64,000 bases of DNA from Apoderus coryli. Its lineage: Eukaryota; Arthropoda; Insecta; Coleoptera; Attelabidae. Below, in pieces: positions 46,462 to 56,520 of this stretch (its first letter is position 1; each line of letters opens with the position of its first letter). The position numbers were made by a program, and so were the translations under genes. The DNA is taken from assembly GCA_911728435.2 (NCBI GenBank), contig OU452202.1:13557135-13621134 (forward strand), in the 5' to 3' direction. A model generated the notes under the pieces. It made no database searches, was not told the DNA's origin, and saw only the letters and a list, made by a program, of their open reading frames with translations.

Positions 46462-46503
46462 TTACGTACTACGTTTCGGCTTATTCGCCTTCCTCAGGTA
46501 CAT
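46462..46503 (-). ncRNA. Hammerhead-ribozyme-like motif 3, downstream of GIY-YIG fragment
   Basis: On the minus strand: TGTAC, CTGAGGA (46491-46497), stem II GGC/GCC with a GAATAA loop, GAAAC (46473-46477), GT, A, then GTACG. Stem I pairs GTAC with GTAC. Stem III would be only two base pairs without a loop, workable only as a dimer. The core fits CUGANGA...GAAA. It is about 470 bp downstream of, and on the same strand as, the Penelope-type endonuclease fragment. Confidence 0.55.
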
Positions 46504-46967
46504 CTCGTTTCTAAAAAATTTTTTTTTTTGTAAACAGAATTAAAAATAATTAAAAATAAACAAGTAAGTGGTACATTTACACTACATCACAATAACATTC
46601 AGTGTAAAAAGGTAATATATAAAACACATACACAGTTACATATAATATTCTTTAAATTATTTTCTATTTTAATTTTTTGTTTTTACCTTACCAACATCGC
46701 ATAATTCTGTGGGTATTTTGTTAGAATGAAAATTTTTATTCATTGATGTGTATGCACACATAGGTATCAGTTGGATTTTTTTTTCCTTTTATATAAGTAT
46801 TTTATTTTACCACTTTATCAGCCAACTACCACATCGTTTACAAGGGATGTATTAGAAGTTCTTTTTTTGTTTTTTTTTGTTTTATGGATAGTGATGTTTT
46901 TTACTTATTAACTTAGAGGACATACATTTACATTTTTTTGTTAGTTGTTGATTGCCAGTGTGCCATG

Positions 46968-47236
46968 TTATATGATATTATTATAAATTTGGCTAGGAAA
47001 TTGTATGTCTGTTCTATCATTAATGCTGTTCGTGTTGTTTTTTATGTGAATCATTTCCATTATTTCTCTTTTCCGTCTGTCATGTTCTTTTGTTAGTATT
47101 GTGGTACTGTCAAAGTCAAATTGATGGTTGTGTGATTGGGAATGTTTCTTCAGTGCTGTTTGTCCTGAGTTAGGGTTTTTGTGATTAGCCAACCTTTTTT
47201 CTAAGTATTGTTTTGTTTGTCCGATGTATGCAGCAT
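46968..47236 (-). pseudogene. Penelope-like element, GIY-YIG endonuclease C-terminus
   Basis: The minus strand reads AAYIGQTKQYLEKRLANHK (the YIG half of GIY-YIG and the following helix with its Arg), then TALKKHSQSHNHQFDFDSTT, REIMEMIHIKNNTNSINDRT and DIQFPSQIYNN before a TAA at 46968-46970. The layout (catalytic Arg and Glu, H-HxFDF, NSINxxTD) is that of the C-terminal GIY-YIG domain of Penelope-like retroelements. The first GIY tract and the whole reverse transcriptase are absent: a stop and the TIR arm lie just upstream. It is a 5'-truncated copy. Confidence 0.8.
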
Positions 47237-47560
47237 GTATGTTTTATTTATTTGCACAAAGACGATGTCGATAAAACAGCAAGAGAGATTTTTTATCACA
47301 AATTGAACGAGAAATTGCAAAATGATTTTTTATTTGAAAAATTCTAGTGGCGTATCATTTTTTTCTTTAAAAATATTGAGAACATTACCCGTTTCCGCGC
47401 CACTGATGAACATGAAATTCTTAATGCAATAACTACCTCTTCACACCCACTAAATTTCATTTGCATATCTCCACCGGTTTCAGATCAATAAATCTTCAGT
47501 TTTTAAGAAAAACTTTAACACCCCGAATCTCAGAAAACGAAGCATTTGCAGACATATGTT

Positions 47561-50500
47561 TATATAGAAAACTGTCATTATTTTTTCATGCAGAATTACC
47601 CCCTGAAGTTTGTCGCACTTATTTACTAACACCCTGTATATGTGTTGGTCGTCAATATAATGTGTAAATAGATTTCGGTATACCTGTTAGGTAGGTGAGA
47701 GATCGTTAGTTGCAGAAGATTTGATTAGGTATTTGAAGCATTGTTCAACGGTTTTTTTAAACCGATTTTACTCGAAGTTTCAAAAATTATCGTTAAGCAT
47801 TATATGTATATTTAGTAGTGCACATTTTTTTTTAAGTTGTATTGAAAATATCAATTATTGTTACTGCCTTAGGGTAAGTTATAAAATGTAGTAAATGACA
47901 CGTTAAGCACCATATTTATTTATTTTAATTAAATTGATTAAATATTTATGCAGCACTACGAAATACATGAAGAAACACAAAAAACTTATTTGTCAAATAG
48001 AATTTATATAATTAGATTTCTACAGTTATACCTACTCTATTTGGCATTTCAAAAAAAAAATTGATTGTTCCTGTTCAAATTGATACATAAAATATCACAT
48101 TTTGTGCTTTTATAATGTAACACGAAATTCCACAAACTAAAATTTATATTCACCTAAAATCCTATTAAAAATTGAATAGTTTCTGTGACAGTTCTGATAA
48201 TGCGTTTATTTCACAGATCCGTGCTCATATTGTTATTGCAATTAGGCATTATGTATTAAAATTTAGTGTAAAAAATTATCCACATCCAACACTAAATAAA
48301 CATTTTTCACCTCTGGTGATATTTCAAAGCTGAATCGCCGGGGGCCATTATTAATTAAATTGTACTAATTGATGCGTATTTTGTGGCGTATATAGTGTCA
48401 ATTTATCAGACATTTTATATACTCGTAGCTGATTTGGTAGAATTGTAGAGCTTTGTGATAAATATAAGCATTATATAGGGTTTCTCTATAAAAGGTCTGT
48501 ACAAAATCATACCACAAATTTATGGGTTCAAAATAAGTCGAATAAACGTAACTTACCTTAGTCCAAAATTGCTACGTTTCGGAAATACAGGGTGATAAAG
48601 CTGAAAAATAAAAACTGAAAATATTTAATATTAAGGGCATTTTCAACGAATTACCCAAAAAAATTGGTACGCATGGGTTTTTTGGAGTGCTAAACCCGAA
48701 TATGGACACCATTTCACTGTGGCCGTTAGAGGGCGCTCCAGACTGCAATTGTGATCCAATAAAATAACCGTTACTTTTTCCTCAGTGTAATTTTTTACTT
48801 TTTTTGTTCACGAAATAATGAACTGTACATTTTCAAGCAATAAAGGTACTCTTCTTCAAATTCACTAAAGTAAGTCGATTGCGAGATATTTCGGTTTTTA
48901 GTGTCTGGTGTCGCACTGGATTATTTTATTTATTTTGAAAAATAATAATTTGTTTGTTTGCATTAAGGATGAAATATGATTATTAGTATCAAATACCAAA
49001 GGTTCAACTTCTGTGGATTTTGTACCTATGTTGTTAAATCGATGTTTTTCTAAAAAAAATTGTTATTAAAGCAATCACTTTTTTGGTATTTTTTGAACCG
49101 TTAGAATGGTGGCTTTTTAATAGTAAGATAATATACAGGGTGTGCTATTTGAAAAAATCTAGATTTTTAGGGGTTTGCAAAATGTGATCACCCTATATAA
49201 TGTTTCATCTTATGAAATAACTACTATTTGCAAAACGTATTGGCGTAACTATAAAAAATGGCTTATAATGGGGCATGTTTTTTGACTTTTAAAATTAATA
49301 TCTAGTTAACTATACATTTTAGAGCAAACAAACCTTATATCAACATTATTTAATAAGATGTCTGAATCGAAAGCAAAAATAATATCTAGGGTGTTTCATT
49401 TAAAAAAAACATAAGTTTGATATGCTACGGGATAATGTAACACCCTGTATAAATGGCACCTATTTTAGAATGTAGTCCTAATAGGTCTACGGAATCAGAC
49501 GTTGAAAGAATTTTGAAAATCTGAATTGTTTTGCCACAGTAAACAGTCGCGTCTAGGGTGACTCACCCTGTATGTTATAGAGACTCCTAGCTACAATTTT
49601 ACTGATTTTAAGATATTTCTATTTATTTAATTCAAGCAAGTAATATAATATGAAAAAAAATCATCCAAGACCCTTATCATAGTGCCTTTATAAACCAACT
49701 ATTATTATTTGATTTTCTTTGATAAAGAAGACTTTATAAGATCTAAGCCATACAATATCGATCATTTACTTTGTAATAATACATAAACTCTCTACTATGC
49801 TATAAAACCCTTTATATTCCTTTCCACTTTAACCAACTTTTGCCAAAGAAAAGGGTGTAATTTTTGTACTCTTTCGAACAAAGAAAATATAAAGTAAAAT
49901 TTCAAAAAGATGTTGGTTTAACTTACAATAATTGAGAATTAAACCAATTAAAAATTATTTGGTATACAAGAAAAAAAGTTTTGTTTACGTAAACTTCTAT
50001 CCAGATTCTTTTTACCGTTCTTGCTGATATATTTTTTATATACGAGTACACCTACTTCCTATAAAAGTCTAATGCGAAACTGTGTCACCTTGTCTTTTAA
50101 GTTGAGCGCTCAGTTTTAATTAAACTGAATTTAATTTAGTAAGCTTGAATTAAGGGTGGTTTCACTACAAATAAAATGTCAAAGTGAGAAGTTTCAATAA
50201 CGGGGAGTAAATAAACCTGAGATCTACAGACTTATGTGTTCGAAGTAAATATTCACTAGTTTTTTTAGTATAGGTATTGAAATTATTTAGCAAGCAACCT
50301 TTTATCTTGTTTTCATGATAATGAAATTGAGTATTTCGAAAATATCAGAGTTCAAATTATAAACTTTTTCTTATAACAAATAATTTGTTATTAATTATTA
50401 GTATTGAACATGTAATTATTTAAAATTTAAATGTATTCTGTTGAGATTGTTGTTTTCCCTACAAAAAATCTACAAACATTTAAGGATTGATAGACCTCAC

Positions 50501-50575
50501 CAAAATAAGAGTAGTTTGCCTTTTAAACATAATTCCAAGAACTCATAGTTTTCAATATTCAGACATTTAAAATTT
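47561..50575. other. Intergenic DNA with scattered element tips
   Basis: No gene is supported. CAGGGTG-type tips occur near 47632 (inverse), 48590, 49136, 49440 (inverse) and 49555-49572 (both orientations). Internal sequences next to these tips differ from one another. Confidence 0.4.
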
Positions 50576-50651
50576 TAGCTTTGTATATTCTTGAAATAAA
50601 AGTCTACCTCACAATAAATTTTAATAGATATTTCTAAAAACTTTTTTACAT

Positions 50652-50696
50652 GTCACGAAACATGTTTCGCAGCAACAGGCCGCATCATCAGTGGTT
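50652..50696 (-). ncRNA. Hammerhead-ribozyme-like motif 4, slightly decayed
   Basis: On the minus strand: AACCA (50692-50696), CTGATGA (50685-50691), GCGGC...GCTGC stem II, GAAAC (50664-50668), AT, GT, T, then TCGT. It is the mirror copy of motif 5; a C replaces a G in the 3' strand of stem I, breaking one pair. Confidence 0.55.
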
Positions 50697-51103
50697 ATCA
50701 ATAATTCTTACGAAAAGCTATATTTATTACATGTTTTAATGTTTAGGAAAATTTGTATTAATTCATTGTGTGAAAAATGTTTTTATTATGATCTAGTCAT
50801 AAAAAATAAACTTTTTGTTATCCGATTTTGGTTAAAACATTAATAACTCTTATTACGAGTATTATTCATAATATGAGCTAAATTTTTCCAAGGATTTATA
50901 AAAAGAAAATGTTAAATGACTATCATAGCTCATATTATGAATAATAATAAGATTTATTAATGTTTTAACCAAAATCGGATAACAAAAACTTTATTTTTTA
51001 TGACTATATGAAAATATAATTTTTTTTCACACAATGAATTAATAAAAATTTTCCTAAACATTAAAACATGTAATAAATATAGCTTTTCGTAAGAATTATT
51101 GAT

Positions 51104-51145
51104 AACCACTGATGATGCGGCCTGGTGCTGCGAAACATGTTTGGT
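51104..51145 (+). ncRNA. Hammerhead-ribozyme-like motif 5
   Basis: AACCA (51104-51108), CTGATGA (51109-51115), stem II GCGGC/GCTGC with one G-U pair, GAAAC (51132-51136), AT, GT, T (cleavage position 51141), then TGGT (51142-51145), which pairs with ACCA. Compared with motifs 1 and 2, stem I and stem II differ in sequence but keep pairing. Confidence 0.65.
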
Positions 51146-51226
51146 GACATATGTAAAAAGTTTTTAGAAATATCTATTAAAATTTATTGTGTGGAGGTAG
51201 ACTTTTATTGCAAGAATATATAATTA

Positions 51227-52869
51227 TTCTACTCCACTTCAACATGGACTACTTCTTTCGAATTTTAGGTTTGTAGTGTTCGATGATTTGGTGATATTTA
51301 ATTATGCAATATAATGAATTTGTAAGTTGCAAAAAAGTTTTCAGTAAGACATTGGCTGTAATTTCATTATATTTGCTAAACTTGTCTGTCTGTAGTACAT
51401 TGGTTGATGATAGTATTGACTTGCACTTAATATTTACACTTTTTAATGTAGGAAAACAAACGTTTAAAAAATTTCACGAATTTATAACTGAGTTATTACT
51501 CGACATCCGAAGTAGCCACTCTGTGGTGAAACAGGGTGCCCCCGCCGAGAAACAAATCGATCTGTATAATATAGAATATTATACATTTTGAAAATAAATT
51601 TGACAGTGTCAACGGGGTCAGAATTAGTTATACGTTGCTTATTGCAAATGAAACATCGTCTATATTATTACAGTTTTGGATTCTACTATAATTTCAAGTA
51701 GACTTTGTGTATGCATTTTAATCATTTGGCAATATTTCAAAAAATAAACATTTTTTATTCAAATGTACCCATAATTTTATTGCTTAATAAGATAAAACTT
51801 AAAATATGGGGTTGGGTTGGGATTTTATTTAAAAATATTGACTTTTGACAGTTTTCTCTTTTTCATGTTGGATGTGATATTTTGCACATCCTGTATTAAT
51901 ATTTACCAACACAGTTCAAAGTTCTCGTAAAATTATTATTTTTGAGATAGGAATAGTAACTAAATTAATTAATTATTGTAAGTGAAAATTTATTTAAAAT
52001 CAATAACGAATTATACTAATAGACAATTGCTTATGTAGGTACCGGGGTCCCATTTTGGGTAACTTTGCGGGGTATCTCCGGTATTTTTATAGATAGAAAG
52101 TTGCGGTTTTCACGACAGTGTGCACTTTGTCGTGAAACTACAGATCCCGTTAGCAAAATTTTCATAGGTCTTTTAGTTGTTAAGATACTAGGCTAAATTG
52201 AAAATGTTGCATTTTCAGGAACCCTTCCTATTTCAACTATCATATAACTTAGTGAAAATGTTTCTTATACAATTTTTCCTGTAGAACTCAATGCCTTCGA
52301 AATTAGTATACAGTGTCAGGTCAAAAAGATATATGACCTTACTTTATTTTTTTTTAATGGAAAATAAACGTCTTATATTTATATGTCTTGGATCGACTTT
52401 CGGTTTATAAAGCAGGCATTTTTTGTTCTTTTGTTATTTTTTATTCAATTTCTTCGAATAATGGCAGCGTCTGAATTATGAACATTAAGTTCGCATTTCA
52501 GAACAAACAAGCTTAGCTTGTGATACATCAATGAAAAGCTCTTGCAAAACCCTTTTATAAAATACAAAAAACAAGATGGCGTCCATAAGAAGTTTATGTA
52601 AATATCTCGAAAACAAATTAGGCTAGAAAATTGTTGTTACCTCCATTAAATTCTTCTAATAAAAGTGCCCCAAGAAGAATTGAGAAATTATATAGACTTG
52701 CTTAAGTATCCAGATTTTTGAAACAAAAGCTTAGTACCATCGACCGTGAGTCACCCTTTGTTTAAGTATACAGTAGAACCAAAATTGAAGCATTAATTGA
52801 GGTTTTTTTTTATTCTACCTACATAAGTTTCCAGCAATATATGAAATGTTATGAAAGTCACCTAAACTC
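51227..52869. other. Intergenic DNA, nothing firm
   Basis: The plus-strand frame at 51304-51591 (95 codons) has no recognisable domain, though it is among the longer frames. A MITE tip shared with 43492 lies at about 52045. Confidence 0.35.
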
Positions 52870-53510
52870 AACGAAACAGAATTTTAATAATAATTATTAT
52901 TATAATTGTATTATTTTCATTAGTTCCAATAATCTAATGTAACAAACTAACTACTTTATTAAAAAAAAAATAAAAAAAATATTGCCAGAGCTTGGTTTCG
53001 AACCCAGAACCTTCTGGATGCGAAACACACGCTCTATCAATGACGCCAAAAACCCTGTACCAAATTATTGCATTATAAGTATTTGTATTATGAGACTAAT
53101 TCGAATAACTTCTAACTGGTGAAATTTTAAATGCATTTGTCTCGAGAATGATTGGGGCAAATATCAAAAGTAACTTATCGCTGTAAAGCAGATAAAAAAT
53201 GCTTTAAAATGATGTATCACTCGATTCGTACTGCTATTTGAAAATTTGGCGGTTGTGTACACCCGCATTTCAACCAAAAACTAATATGTTCATCCAAGGA
53301 CTCCCCCAAACTCATACACCAAAATTTAGCTCAATTGGTTAAAGCGTTTAGGCGCTATCGTGGAAGAATACATACACAGACAGACAGAGTTCCATCTGGA
53401 AATGCTCTTAATTGTCTCAGGGAACTTCAAAATGGTTATATCCGTCTTTATCTCAAATATTTTTTATGGCGTTCACGATACTTTCCCTGTGCGGGAAAGT
53501 AATTGTTAAA
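52870..53510 (-). repeat. tRNA-headed SINE-like repeat, copy 2
   Basis: This is the better-preserved copy of the repeat at 13974-14510. On the minus strand an A-box-like TGGCGTCATTGATAGAGC (53031-53048) and a B-box GGGTTCGAAACC (52994-53005) lie in tRNA order, followed by a T/A run. On its other side are the CAGACAGACAGAG tract and a GTGCGGGAAAGT end. The two copies differ by many substitutions, so neither is recent. The frame at 53412-53699 overlaps its edge and is not called. Confidence 0.65.
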
Positions 53511-53787
53511 ATATTATGGGGAATCAATAATACAACATATGTAATTATGTTTGTCCACTACATGATCGAGGATGTATACTTTTCTGTTATGTCAAAAAAC
53601 GTGCACTTGCAAAAATGTCTCCTTCAAATTTTGTCGCATTTGTGCATGACTGTTGGTCCTCGTTATATGTTTGATCTCGATACTATGTTGAGGCTCTAAA
53701 AGTCTACGACTGTATCTTTAAATTATATATATCAAAACATTTTAAACATGCATTGAAATCAAACGTAAAAACTACGTTACATTTATT

Positions 53788-54429
53788 CTACTTTTTAAAA
53801 TCTAATCCACACCAAATCACCTCTGAAAATGGATAATCCAAGCTGCCAAACACGTCCTTTTCATAATCAGTGTAGAGTTGTGCCTCCCATTGCTTATCTT
53901 TGATCTCAAAATTGCAAATATGATTACAGCGATCCAACACATCTTGTTCTTGTTTCCCAACCTCTTCTACTTGCCTCACGAAGCTACATCTCCTCTCCAA
54001 TTTACCTTCACCTTCAGGTATGAATATTTGTGGTAGTTGGCTCTGTATCGATGGTGTTGAGGGGATGGGCACATGGTTTGCTTGCACCAAGGTGCATGGT
54101 GTGAGTGGTTGGGTAGTTTGTTGGATCGGGATACATATGGAAGGACTTTCACGGATTCGCGCTCTACTATGTGGCTCTTTGAGATAATTCGAGGTGCTGT
54201 GCCGCCGATCACCGGGAGCAGGAGGTTTGAGTGATCCTCTCTCGACACGAGTCGGAGCGAGTTTAGGAACAATTGAGTCTGTGTAATTGTGGAATTGTTT
54301 GGCTTGAGGAGGTTTACTGCCGAAATCTGTAGCTTTTTGTACATTTTTTAATTGTTTGGTTTTTTGTTGGCGCTGTTTTTGGCGGGCTTGTCTGCTAGCG
54401 AGAGAAGCTCCCCCTGCAGCTGCGTACAT
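53788..54429 (-). CDS. 213-codon ORF, conserved-looking protein of unknown function
   Basis: The ATG at 54429 opens MYAAAGGASLASRQARQKQR and the frame runs to TAG at 53788-53790; an AATAAA poly(A) signal (53782-53787) follows the stop at once. The N-terminus is Ala/Gly- then Gln/Lys/Arg-rich. The middle is Pro/Ser/Thr-rich (RGSLKPPAPGDRRHSTSNYL, TQPLTPCTLVQANHVPIPST) and the end is acidic and aromatic (DYEKDVFGSLDYPFSEVIWC). G+C content and codon use stand out against the surroundings, which supports real coding. It may be single-exon or the last exon of a minus-strand gene that starts beyond the window. Its start resembles exon 1 of the other gene in style only. The second minus-strand frame is a shadow. 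Confidence 0.65.
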   Translation of the reverse strand: MYAAAGGASLASRQARQKQRQQKTKQLKNVQKATDFGSKPPQAKQFHNYTDSIVPKLAPTRVERGSLKPPAPGDRRHSTSNYLKEPHSRARIRESPSICIPIQQTTQPLTPCTLVQANHVPIPSTPSIQSQLPQIFIPEGEGKLERRCSFVRQVEEVGKQEQDVLDRCNHICNFEIKDKQWEAQLYTDYEKDVFGSLDYPFSEVIWCGLDFKK

Positions 54430-55560
54430 AGTCTTTTTTTTCGTTTAATTTAAGAAACAAGAAAAAATATTTGTTAAATAAGCTCTTTGGTTTTGTGCGT
54501 AAACAATAAAATTATTTTGTACTTAAATTACTAATGTAGTTTCTGACAGATATTTACAAAAAAATTTAACAAAATATGATTGTACATAGTGGAATTTGAT
54601 TTGTATTTCAAATTTTTGATTTTGTTGTATAGTTTTCTGTTACAATAATTCATATCAACAATACCAAGTAATTAGTACCTTTTAATTAATTAGTTTAACA
54701 ATATTTAAAAAATATTTTTTTAGTAGAAAATATCAACATTTATTTATTTAACAGATGTTTTTCTTTTATATTATGATATTGACTAATATTGTCATTTTTA
54801 ATTTGTTTGGATTGGCGAAACAATTGTTTGATAACATAACCTTTATTGCTTTTGAACAATATTTACATACAAAATAAAGTTAAGAGGGTATTTGAACACA
54901 TTTTATTGTTTAGTAATAGTTTTTTTTGTAACTTAGAGACTGTGTTTGAATATTGCTTTGAAAACGCCTAGAACCGAATTTGGTAATAAAGAAACAGAGA
55001 AACTAAGAAAATAGGAATAATGTTTGTAAATAATGTGAAATAATTTAGTCGCGTGTTTGAATCAGGAAAAGGACTATTAAAAGATGGAAGTTTGAAAAGG
55101 ATTTTAGGCCATAGAATATTCATGACCGTTTTTCGTCTGAAAAATAAAAGCAAACCATTCTTGTTCAAATCCAATTTGCAATTTAAACAGTGTACGCCAA
55201 AAGTATGCATAATTATTTCGCAAAGTCGTTGATGCCGAAATACCAAAAACTTCGAATTATCAGTAGATCATATTATCGCTTTAAATTCAATTACTAAAGA
55301 AGGTTATTGGTTTATTTACTTTTTTTTTAATGTTGAAGAGTATGTTTCTTATGATTCTGACAAAGCTTATTCATGATATTTTAAATAAATTAAGTAAAAT
55401 GCAAATTAAAACTTTTCTTAGTACTGCTGTAAAAACTCTCACAGCTTTAGTAAACCTACAGCTAGTTTAGCATTATTATGATGAGATTGAGAGAACCAAC
55501 CAAATTGCGTAAACGTCCTTCAAATATGTCTTTTGACAGAAAATTAAGTGATACAAAGCT
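54430..55560. other. Upstream flank of the 213-codon ORF, nothing recognised
   Basis: A+T-rich sequence. The minus-strand frame at 54968-55246 has no recognisable domain. No clear promoter or upstream exon is visible. Confidence 0.35.
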
Positions 55561-55564
55561 TAAT

Positions 55565-55690
55565 TTTACCTTTGCTGATGGTTTCGTTGTTCCAAAGCCA
55601 CTCAGTTACGTTGCGCTCTACTTAAGCTACCTATAACTCTCCCAATGTGGAAGAAGGCTGTATTAGTTATGATACCAAAATAGCACAAAG
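55565..55690 (+). repeat. Direct repeat, copy 1 (about 125 bp)
   Basis: This block shares CAGTNACGTTGCGCTCTA, GTGGAAGAAGGCT and TTAGTTATG with 56393-56520 in the same orientation. The two copies bracket a LINE 3' fragment, so they may be the LINE's 3' untranslated sequence duplicated, or flanking host repeat. Confidence 0.6.
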
Positions 55691-55699
55691 ACCTATATA

Positions 55700-56225
55700 T
55701 AACGTATTGCAGAAGAAAGAAAACGGCTTTATGAACAAGGCAGTACAAAAGACCACGCATCTGAAAGAAGAAGAATTATGACAAAACATATAGACCGCAA
55801 GAATAGATAAAGCCCAATGGACTGACACCCGTTATAGAAACATTCTTGGACTGCGGTTTCCAAATAGATTACCACTGACTTGGCAGAAAGTTTGACAGGT
55901 CATGGGAGTATTCCGTCATACACCAAAAAAATTGGGAAGTCCGAAGATGAGAAGGTGTATCTAATGTCAAGATGAAGACTCGTATTACATCCATTGTTTA
56001 TATGCCCTAGATGGAACGAAGAAAGGCGACAAACTGAAACAAGAATAAACACAAATAAGAACGAAGAAAATTTGATTCCGACGATGTTAAAGTCAAAGAA
56101 ACACTGGGATATAATAATTACATACATTAAAGATGTAATGAGAACCAAAGAGTCGGAAGAAAGAAGTAAACAAATTAAACCGCTTACCATTCATTCAGAA
56201 GGGGGACGTCAGAAGAATCACTAAA
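55700..56225 (+). pseudogene. Non-LTR retrotransposon C-terminus (R1/I-like), decayed
   Basis: In shifting plus-strand frames: DKAQWTDTRYRNILGL, LTGHGSIPSYTKKIGKSEDE, then LFICPRWNEERRQTETRINT, LIPTMLKSKKHWDIIITYIK and DVMRTKESEERSKQIKP, with a stop at 56222. LTGHG and the (Cys...)H...CPRW block match the C-terminal region after the reverse transcriptase in insect LINEs. At least two stops or shifts break it, and the reverse transcriptase itself is absent. Confidence 0.7.
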
Positions 56226-56392
56226 TAAAAGCTACACTAAACAGCATCGAACACCAAAAGAAAAGACAGCCTGTGAATTTAAGTTATCCCAATACAATAT
56301 CACTACTCAGGCGGTTCAAGAGCGCCTCTTGTTCTGTTAGCTGCTGTGTAGACTACATCCTTAAAACAGACAGATATTTGTATCACATAATT

Positions 56393-56520
56393 TTATCTTT
56401 GCTGATTGTTTCGTGATTCCAAAACCAATCAGTGACGTTGCGCTCTATTTAACTATCTACCACTCCCAAGGTGGAAGAAGGCTATATTAGTTATGTTACC
56501 AAAATAGGGCAAGGACTTAC
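56393..56520 (+). repeat. Direct repeat, copy 2
   Basis: This is the partner of 55565-55690, about 828 bp downstream, with about 15-20% visible differences and small indels. Confidence 0.6.

Larger units (their letters stand above)
45866..47560. mobile_element. 1.7-kb element with about 290-bp TIRs, host of a Penelope fragment
   Basis: About 45866-46155 and 47270-47555 are inverted copies (shared: AAATGCTTCGTTTTCTG, CCGGTGGAGATATGCAAATG, GCGCCACTGATGAACAT region, TCACAAATTGAACGAG). The right side runs on to an ACACCCTGTATA tip at about 47640. Between the arms lie a Penelope-type GIY-YIG fragment and a hammerhead, which look like a later insertion. No target duplication was resolved. Confidence 0.65.
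50576..51226. mobile_element. Inverted repeat with a hammerhead in each arm
   Basis: The left arm 50576-50879 and right arm 50937-51226 are reverse complements with scattered changes and small indels, separated by a 57-bp loop. Each arm, read outwards from the loop, gives about 200 bp of A+T-rich sequence, a hammerhead motif, then a TTATTGTG(TG)GAGGTAGACTTT block at the outer end. The right side continues into CTACTCCACTTCAACATGGA beyond 51226, the second half of the 3' module; the left side lacks that part. Confidence 0.85.

Noticed and set aside
51304..51591. 95-codon plus-strand frame
   Set aside because: It has no domain, start context or homologous neighbour; length is within chance for this composition.
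52990..53050. tRNA-like boxes considered as a functional tRNA gene
   Set aside because: The A-to-B spacing and flanks do not allow a complete cloverleaf; the sequence belongs to a dispersed repeat.
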